64,000 nucleotides of DNA, taken from the NCBI GenBank assembly GCA_049840875.1, contig JASGJE010000006.1, forward strand, positions 489,920 to 553,919, read 5' to 3'. Position numbers and translations under genes: made by a program. Below are positions 59,122 through 64,000 of this stretch, one piece after another; position 1 is the first letter of the stretch; every line of letters starts with the position of its first letter. The notes under the pieces were generated by a model. That model saw only the letters and a program-made list of their open reading frames with translations, was not told the DNA's origin and did no database searches. The DNA is from JAFDYH01 sp049840875. Its GTDB lineage: Bacteria; Bacteroidota; Bacteroidia; Chitinophagales; Chitinophagaceae.

Positions 59122-59319
59122 ATGAAAAGAAGAACATTATGGATCATAGGCGTAACAACAGCGATTGTTACGGTGATCAGTTTAAACGCAGCGTTGGGAT
59201 CGAAATATCGGATGCACAACCATTATCATCATCACTGGTGCGGTAATGATAAAAGAGAGGGGGAAAGTAAAACGGCTCCGTCATCCGAACAAACAGCAGA
59301 CTCTACAACAAGGAGATAA
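59122..59319 (+). CDS. Small His-rich exported or membrane protein
   Basis: 65 residues. A basic N-terminus and a hydrophobic helix (about 6-26, LWIIGVTTAIVTVISLNAAL) are followed by HNHYHHHWCGND and a polar Lys/Ser/Thr tail. The His/Cys cluster could bind a metal ion outside the membrane. It is too short for a domain call. It lies 28 bp before the Hsp20 gene and may be co-transcribed with it; with the sigma-linked genes it forms a set of short envelope proteins. Confidence 0.6.
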   Translation: MKRRTLWIIGVTTAIVTVISLNAALGSKYRMHNHYHHHWCGNDKREGESKTAPSSEQTADSTTRR

Positions 59320-59347
59320 TAATTATTCATAAACAAAAACAAGGATT

Positions 59348-59749
59348 ATGTATTACAATCATCCTGGCGCCGCAAAGGGCGCACACTTCGGAAACGGGCA
59401 TCACCGGCACTCGTTCATCCGCTCAGCACAAAGGGCCGCTGTAAATATTTACAGAACGGACAATAGTTACGAAATGCTGGTATTTGCTCCCGGAAGAATC
59501 AAAGAAAACTTCCAGTTAAATGTAAAAGGAAATGAGTTGATCGTCTCTTACAACCCACCGGAAGGTTTTCCAAAGTTTGACTGGATCAAACGGGAATACA
59601 GCCGGGGAGCATTTGAAAGAACCTTTACACTGGATGAAACGATTGACACCAACAATATCGCTGCAAAGTATGAAGATGGTGTCTTGCAGGTAACTCTGCC
59701 CGTTATTCCGGGTAAAGAAACAACGAACCAGGAAATAAAAATTGTCTGA
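59348..59749 (+). CDS. Hsp20/alpha-crystallin family small heat shock protein
   Basis: 133 residues. The alpha-crystallin domain (about 33-130) includes NIYRTDNSYEMLVFAPGRIKENF, ELIVSYN and the signature AAKYEDGVLQVTLPVIPG. An N-terminal His/Gly-rich tail of about 25 residues (KGAHFGNGHHRHSF) is unusual and again hints at metal association. It holds unfolding proteins. As the last gene of the sigma-linked set, before a bidirectional terminator, it suggests a stress response. Confidence 0.9.
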   Translation: MYYNHPGAAKGAHFGNGHHRHSFIRSAQRAAVNIYRTDNSYEMLVFAPGRIKENFQLNVKGNELIVSYNPPEGFPKFDWIKREYSRGAFERTFTLDETIDTNNIAAKYEDGVLQVTLPVIPGKETTNQEIKIV

Positions 59750-59781
59750 ACCTGGATTGATGTGATTTGAGGATTAATGCG

Positions 59782-59815
59782 AAAGCGATAACTTCTTAAA
59801 AGGAGTTATCGCTTT
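59782..59815. terminator. Bidirectional terminator between hsp20 and pnuC
   Basis: A 12-bp stem (AAAGCGATAACT with AGTTATCGCTTT) has a 10-nt loop. The pnuC stop codon lies inside the right arm (59806-59808). Confidence 0.8.
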
Positions 59816-60435
59816 TCTGTTTTGGCCCGACGCATCCATTCAATCAGGCCGCCAATAGCCATGATTAAAAGCACCAGGTAATAAACACTGGTGAAGACGT
59901 ACTGCTTTACAAAATATAATGGAATCGATGCTACGTCTGTCGCAATCCACCACCACCAGCTTTCTACTTTCTTTTTTGCCATCAGCCACATGCCTGTATA
60001 TGCTGTAGCGGAAGCGAACGCATCAGCCCATGGAATAGCGCCGGTGGCAAAAGACTTTTTTAAATAGACTAAAGAGAAATAGATGGCCAAATAAAATGTC
60101 ACAAAGAATAAAATCTGTTGCAGCCATTCTCTTCTGTTGGAAAAAGTGATATTGAGAACGAGTTGTTGCTGCTGATCTTTCCTGGCCCACAATATCCAGC
60201 CATAGATACTCATGACGGTGTAATAAAAATTTACACTGGCTTCTCCTAATAAATGCCCTTTAATGCTTAACCAGATGTAAATAATAGTATTGATCATACC
60301 AACCGGGTAAACCCAAATGTTTTCGATGCGGCTAAACCAAACACTGGCAATTCCTGTAAACACGGCGATATATTCCAGTAAAGAGGTCTGGCGCATGCCG
60401 TCGATAAACTGTTGGGTGATTTGGTGGATGTCCAT
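59806..60435 (-). CDS. pnuC: Nicotinamide riboside transporter PnuC
   Basis: 209 residues with about seven hydrophobic helices. Family features are YIAVFTGIASVWFSRIENIWVYPVG, with the W/N substrate-binding region, IYGWILWARK, and ESWWWWIATDVASIPLYFVKQ. It facilitates diffusion of nicotinamide riboside, trapped by phosphorylation. That kinase activity is probably the NadR-type protein at 56740-57393, although the two genes are separated by the sigma locus. No TPP riboswitch is seen upstream, so this is not obviously the thiamine-type PnuT. Confidence 0.92.
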   Translation of the reverse strand: MDIHQITQQFIDGMRQTSLLEYIAVFTGIASVWFSRIENIWVYPVGMINTIIYIWLSIKGHLLGEASVNFYYTVMSIYGWILWARKDQQQQLVLNITFSNRREWLQQILFFVTFYLAIYFSLVYLKKSFATGAIPWADAFASATAYTGMWLMAKKKVESWWWWIATDVASIPLYFVKQYVFTSVYYLVLLIMAIGGLIEWMRRAKTEKR

Positions 60436-60608
60436 GCCAAACGCAATTTAAGCAGAACAATAGAATCGCGATTTCCGCTATTTTAATTATTGCAACAAGT
60501 TTGACGCTTTCATCAGCGGAAATCAGCGATTCATAATTATTTAATTTCTCTGCCGGAAAAATGTTAGTAGCTTCTACGTCCTATTTTTTAACCTTTAAAA
60601 TGTTTTTT

Positions 60609-60986
60609 ATGGAAACAGCGGAAGCAACGATGACAATCCAGGAAATTGCCAATCGTCTTGTTGAGTATTGCCGTGTTGGTAATTACACTGCAGCGCAGGA
60701 AGAATTGTTCAGTGAAGATGCGGAAAGCATCGAACCTGAGCATATGCCCGGACTGCAAACTGTAAAGGGACGTGATGCAATTGTTGAAAAAGGAAAACAG
60801 TTTCAAAGTATGGTAGAAGAAATTCACAGCAACACAGTAAGCGATGCTGTAGTTGCCGGTAATCACTTTGCTGTTGCTGCAACAATTGATGCAACGATGA
60901 AGGGTGCGCCACGCAGCCTGATGAACGAAATTGCCGTGTATGAAGTAAAAGACGGTAAGATTGTCAAAGAGCAATTTATCTATTGA
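60609..60986 (+). CDS. SnoaL-like/NTF2-fold protein
   Basis: 125 residues (start at ATG 60609, METAEATM; longer versions from 60561 or 60600 add hydrophobic residues that break the fold). The NTF2-like pattern is EIANRLVEYCRVGNYTAAQEELFSEDAESIEPEHMPG followed by GRDAIVEKGKQF and a C-terminal NEIAVYEVKDGKIVKEQF. Such cone-shaped domains bind small molecules; function unknown. It precedes a cupin gene on the same strand. Confidence 0.82.
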   Translation: METAEATMTIQEIANRLVEYCRVGNYTAAQEELFSEDAESIEPEHMPGLQTVKGRDAIVEKGKQFQSMVEEIHSNTVSDAVVAGNHFAVAATIDATMKGAPRSLMNEIAVYEVKDGKIVKEQFIY

Positions 60987-61079
60987 ACTTTGATTCTTGC
61001 AACGACGCAGAGATTGCTCCTATACTTTTCATTGGTAGCACAGCATTCTCCGCGTCGTTGTTATAATTACATTTGAAAA

Positions 61080-61439
61080 ATGAAAAAAGTTAACCTCAAA
61101 GAAAAGCTCTCTCTCTTTTCTGAACACTATAGCCCAAAGATTGTCGGCGAGCTCAACAATCAGCATGTAAAGCTGGTAAAGTTTCAAGGGCCTTTTGTGT
61201 GGCACCATCATGATCATGAAGACGAATTGTTTTATGTTGTGAAAGGCAGCTTCGATATGGAGTTCAGGGATAAAACAATTACGATCAATGAAGGCGAATT
61301 CATCATCGTGCCTAAAGGTGTAGAACACCGGCCCAATGCAAAAGAAGAAGTACAGGTAATGTTATTTGAACCTGCGACAACATTAAATACCGGGAATGTT
61401 GTGAATGAAAAGACGGTGGCAGAGTTGGATAAGATTTAA
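61080..61439 (+). CDS. Cupin domain protein
   Basis: 119 residues, a single beta-barrel with the metal-ligand motif HHHDHEDELFYVVKGSFDMEF (histidines plus glutamate) and the second motif VPKGVEHRPNA. Small cupins of this type are common and often unassigned. ATG 61080 is the natural start. Its substrate or regulatory role cannot be told. Confidence 0.88.
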   Translation: MKKVNLKEKLSLFSEHYSPKIVGELNNQHVKLVKFQGPFVWHHHDHEDELFYVVKGSFDMEFRDKTITINEGEFIIVPKGVEHRPNAKEEVQVMLFEPATTLNTGNVVNEKTVAELDKI

Positions 61440-61479
61440 TGAAAAGTAACTGATTGATTCATCAACTTATTTTCTTTTT

Positions 61480-62085
61480 TTAAATAGTCTTGGGTTTTCT
61501 ATAGCGACGAAGTGGTCGCAAATATTTTACGCCTTTTCTTGTCTTAAATCTTGTTGCAACCTGTTGCCAATTACCGTTTGCATCGAAATCCCAAACGATA
61601 AAATGTAAATGAGGAAATAAAGCATAGCCGGTTTTTCCGCTTAACGCAATGATCTGTCCCTTCTTTACCGTGTCACCTACATTTACCAGTGCGCCGTCTT
61701 TTTGTAAATGCCAGTAACCAGCTCTCGAGCTATCAGCATGTGCGATAACAATATTATTTCCGTAAGGCCGGTATTTTTTATTCCAACCACCACGATCTCC
61801 ATCTTCTTTTACACGGATGATGATACCATCTCTTGCAGCACAAATCTTTGTTCCTCTTTTCATTTTAAAATCAAGCGCTGCTCTTTCTTTATGCGAAAAG
61901 CGACTGAAGTAGCCTTGTGCAAGAAAATGTTTTGTACCGACTTCATAAGGCAAATCGTACACATAGCTTGTATCATCTTTGATAATACCTTTCTGCAACA
62001 ATTTTACTTCCTGCCGCATTGGATTGTGACTGACGCTGCAGGAACAGATTATAACGACACTGAAAAATAAAACGAACAACCTCAT
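61480..62085 (-). CDS. M23 family peptidoglycan metallopeptidase lipoprotein
   Basis: 201 residues. The lipoprotein signal MRLFVLFFSVVIICSC begins at 62085, which is preferred over 62094. The LytM/M23 core has HKERAALDFKMKRGTKICAARDG in the first metal-site region, then YGNNIVIAHADSSRAGYWHL, and ALFPHLHFIVWD with the catalytic HxH. The first metal site appears as ALDFK rather than the usual HxxxD form (for example HFGVD); activity is therefore uncertain. It cuts or helps cut cell-wall peptides. Confidence 0.87.
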   Translation of the reverse strand: MRLFVLFFSVVIICSCSVSHNPMRQEVKLLQKGIIKDDTSYVYDLPYEVGTKHFLAQGYFSRFSHKERAALDFKMKRGTKICAARDGIIIRVKEDGDRGGWNKKYRPYGNNIVIAHADSSRAGYWHLQKDGALVNVGDTVKKGQIIALSGKTGYALFPHLHFIVWDFDANGNWQQVATRFKTRKGVKYLRPLRRYRKPKTI

Positions 62086-62110
62086 GAAAAACAAAATGAA
62101 TTAAAAAACA

Positions 62111-62134
62111 AAAGCGTCTCAATCGAGACGCTTT
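62111..62134 (-). terminator. Intrinsic terminator of the nfu gene
   Basis: A 10-bp stem, AAAGCGTCTC/GAGACGCTTT, with a 4-nt loop, followed on the minus strand by TGTTTTTT. Confidence 0.85.
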
Positions 62135-62154
62135 CCATCTATTGTTGTACAAAT

Positions 62155-62751
62155 TTATTCTGCTTCGGCTACTACTTCCTGCACTTCAGGTATCATTCTT
62201 TTCATCATTCCTTCAATGCCCGCTTTCAACGTGATCATAGAAGAAGGACAACCACTGCAGCTACCTTGCAGCATCAGGTTTACAGTTCCCGCATCATAGC
62301 TTTTGAACTGTATTGCACCGCCATCCATTTCTACAGCCGGACGAACATAATTGTCCAGTAATTCTTTAATTCTTTTCACTACGTCCGTATCATCTGCAAG
62401 AATGCTGTTGGTGCTTTCTTGTTTTATGGTAGCCACTTCATCTTCATTGATGATTACTTTTCCTTCTTCAAGATATTCTTTCAAAAACTGGCGGATGGTT
62501 GCATTCACGTCATTCCAATCCGTCTCTGGATTTTTTGTAAGGGTTACAAAATTGCTGGCAATAAACACCGCTTTTATAAACGGAAAGCCAAACAATTCAA
62601 TAGCCAATGGCGATGGCTTTGCACTTTCTACATCCGGAAAATCAATGCTTTTGCCGGGATAGAGAAGCTTGTTTGCGACAAACTTCATTGTCTCCGGGTT
62701 AGGAGTCATTTCTGTGTAAATACTGATAATCGGACTGCCTGTTTTTATCAT
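62155..62751 (-). CDS. Nfu-type iron-sulfur cluster carrier protein
   Basis: 198 residues. An N-terminal Nfu_N domain (ISIYTEMTPNPETMKFVANK) is followed by a C-terminal NifU-like domain with the cluster-binding cysteines in MLQGSCSGCPSSMITLKAG. It delivers Fe-S clusters to client proteins. The start at ATG 62751 (MIKTGSPIIS) is preferred over TTG 62775. A -7 box lies at 62789-62796. It is followed by a strong terminator. Confidence 0.93.
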   Translation of the reverse strand: MIKTGSPIISIYTEMTPNPETMKFVANKLLYPGKSIDFPDVESAKPSPLAIELFGFPFIKAVFIASNFVTLTKNPETDWNDVNATIRQFLKEYLEEGKVIINEDEVATIKQESTNSILADDTDVVKRIKELLDNYVRPAVEMDGGAIQFKSYDAGTVNLMLQGSCSGCPSSMITLKAGIEGMMKRMIPEVQEVVAEAE

Positions 62752-62788
62752 ATACTTCTTATTAAACGCAGCCAAAAGCTACGGACTG

Positions 62789-62796
62789 CAAAAATA
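62789..62796 (-). promoter_or_regulatory. -7 box for the nfu gene
   Basis: TATTTTTG on the minus strand, 37 nt before the ATG at 62751. The TTG start at 62775 would lie only 13 nt from the box. Confidence 0.5.
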
Positions 62797-62876
62797 ACAA
62801 TATTCTGGAAAACGCTAATCCTGTCTTTCCGGCCTTTCCCAACTCCAGCGCAGGAATTAAATTCACCAGCCGGTTA

Positions 62877-63974
62877 TTAAACAATAATTCCTTCTTCAGG
62901 TTTTTTCTCAAACCTGTAATATCCTGTTAAAAAGAAAAAAACCGAACCAACTAGTGACAGAATGCTCAGGACGTTAATGGCTCCTGCCATAAAAAAGAAG
63001 TATTGCATAAAAAGCAACAGCAGCAGAATCTTTAAAAACTCTTTCATCGCTGCATTCTGACGCAATTGAATCGAATGCATCAGTAAAACGGTACTATATC
63101 CGCATAGCAAAAATTGAATAGCATCAGAAACGTGAAGATGAGCCGGTGTAAGACGGATCGCAGTAAAAATTTCAGGCAGCAAAGTGATTAAGTAAATGAT
63201 CGCGTACTCTGAATAACGCCTGCTGAATTTTATTGAAAGACTCCGATACGCAGGAAAATAGGTTTCTTCAAAACTTCTTAATCGGGAAATAAGAATACAA
63301 TTGGCAAGTATGCCGAAAATAAAGAAGAAAAAAACGGTTGCTATCTCATAATCTGTTTGCGTATTATTCCTCACCATTAAATACAAAATACCGCAGGTAT
63401 AAACTTTTATGCCAGACCAAACAGTTAATTGATCCCTGAAAATAAAACGCAAACAGATTAAGGGATAATTTATGGGAAACCTGAACTGCTTCAATAGAGC
63501 CGGAAAAACAAAGAAAGGCTTGTTGCTAATTGCATTCAACTGTTTAAAATGTAGTATGGTCGGAACAATACAAAGTAAAATCAAATAGCAATAGATGATA
63601 CTTAACTCAATAAAAGCATTCATTCGGATAGCGACAAAACCGATAAATATTGAATATCCTATCAACGGAAGCATGAGAAATATTTCCATTAGTAAAAGCA
63701 GCAGGCGTCTTTTAGACCCGGGTAAACAATTATAAACATGTAGAAATTGAAACGCCGGGTTTTTTATAATGCCCGATACGTATGTTGAAAATTTCCTGGC
63801 ATAAAGAAGCCATACAAAAAACACGATTAACAGTAAAACAATACTGTTAAGCATTGCTGTAACAAGAGAATAATGATACCTGTACAGACCAGCGCCATCG
63901 ACAGTACCGACAACAAAGAAAAATATAGTGAAAACAAATACAAACAGGCTGGCGTTTTCGCGGTAAAATGACAA
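62877..63974 (-). CDS. Polytopic membrane protein, unknown function (5' end may lie outside window)
   Basis: At least 365 residues, nearly all hydrophobic, with about ten predicted helices and several tyrosine/phenylalanine-rich loops. No known family motif is recognised. The first possible start is a TTG at 63974, but the frame stays open to the window edge, so the protein may be longer. It looks like a permease or exporter subunit; a partner ATPase would be expected upstream, outside the window. Confidence 0.6.
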   Translation of the reverse strand: MSFYRENASLFVFVFTIFFFVVGTVDGAGLYRYHYSLVTAMLNSIVLLLIVFFVWLLYARKFSTYVSGIIKNPAFQFLHVYNCLPGSKRRLLLLLMEIFLMLPLIGYSIFIGFVAIRMNAFIELSIIYCYLILLCIVPTILHFKQLNAISNKPFFVFPALLKQFRFPINYPLICLRFIFRDQLTVWSGIKVYTCGILYLMVRNNTQTDYEIATVFFFFIFGILANCILISRLRSFEETYFPAYRSLSIKFSRRYSEYAIIYLITLLPEIFTAIRLTPAHLHVSDAIQFLLCGYSTVLLMHSIQLRQNAAMKEFLKILLLLLFMQYFFFMAGAINVLSILSLVGSVFFFLTGYYRFEKKPEEGIIV

Positions 63975-64000
63975 TACAAATGATTGTGTAAGTATTTTAA

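Noticed and set aside
59806..60435. PnuC as the thiamine transporter PnuT
   Set aside because: No TPP riboswitch or thiamine gene is upstream, and a NadR-type kinase lies nearby, so the nicotinamide riboside assignment is more likely, though not proven.

Overview
The window looks like chromosomal DNA from a member of the Bacteroidota, most likely near the Chitinophagaceae. The grounds are an AT-rich sequence, many Bacteroidota-type -7 promoter boxes (TAnnTTTG) just upstream of start codons, a Rho factor with a long charged N-terminal insertion, an IPExxxVDY-family protein, and no CCA encoded in the tRNA. There is no rRNA, CRISPR array, prophage or transposase. It is mostly a housekeeping chromosome with a few accessory islands.

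Layout. 0-2 kb: an MFS efflux pump, then a small region with one intact tRNA-Phe, two decayed tRNA-Phe copies and a GIY-YIG nuclease gene bounded by a 45-bp direct repeat of the tRNA 3' half. 2-9 kb: recQ, kdsD, manC, feoB. 9-15 kb: an M28 aminopeptidase, an IPExxxVDY protein, a pterin dehydratase, a secreted repeat protein and rho. 15-20 kb: a PuuA-like ligase, an iron alcohol dehydrogenase, a C26 hydrolase and an aldehyde dehydrogenase. This set could take an amino alcohol through gamma-glutamylated intermediates. 20-27.4 kb: phenylacetate genes paaB, paaC, paaD, paaG and paaI, mixed with a CPBP protease, ApbE, an FGE-like protein and a Tat-exported Gfo/Idh oxidoreductase. paaA lies alone about 18 kb further on.

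27.4-41.5 kb is a long minus-strand block: multi-PAS histidine kinase, polA, a small membrane protein, a DPP-IV-like peptidase, uvrB, mgsA, recA and lysS. 41.6-47.3 kb: two tandem paralogous HTH proteins, a DUF4197 lipoprotein, paaA, an omega-amidase and a methyltransferase. 47.3-57 kb: S41 peptidase, thiL, an inositol monophosphatase, a GT2 fusion glycosyltransferase, a GH3 protein, a LysE exporter, mtgA and a NadR-type kinase. 57.5-60.4 kb: an ECF sigma factor followed by three small membrane or His-rich proteins and an Hsp20, then pnuC. 60.6-64 kb: a SnoaL-like protein, a cupin, an M23 lipoprotein, an Nfu protein and a polytopic membrane protein open to the window edge.

Points of most interest are the tRNA-Phe/GIY-YIG unit, the ligase/alcohol dehydrogenase/aldehyde dehydrogenase/hydrolase cluster, the ECF-sigma small-protein locus, a repeat-derived in-frame insertion in the NadR-type kinase, and an intergenic inverted-repeat family built on GTATGCCATACCT.
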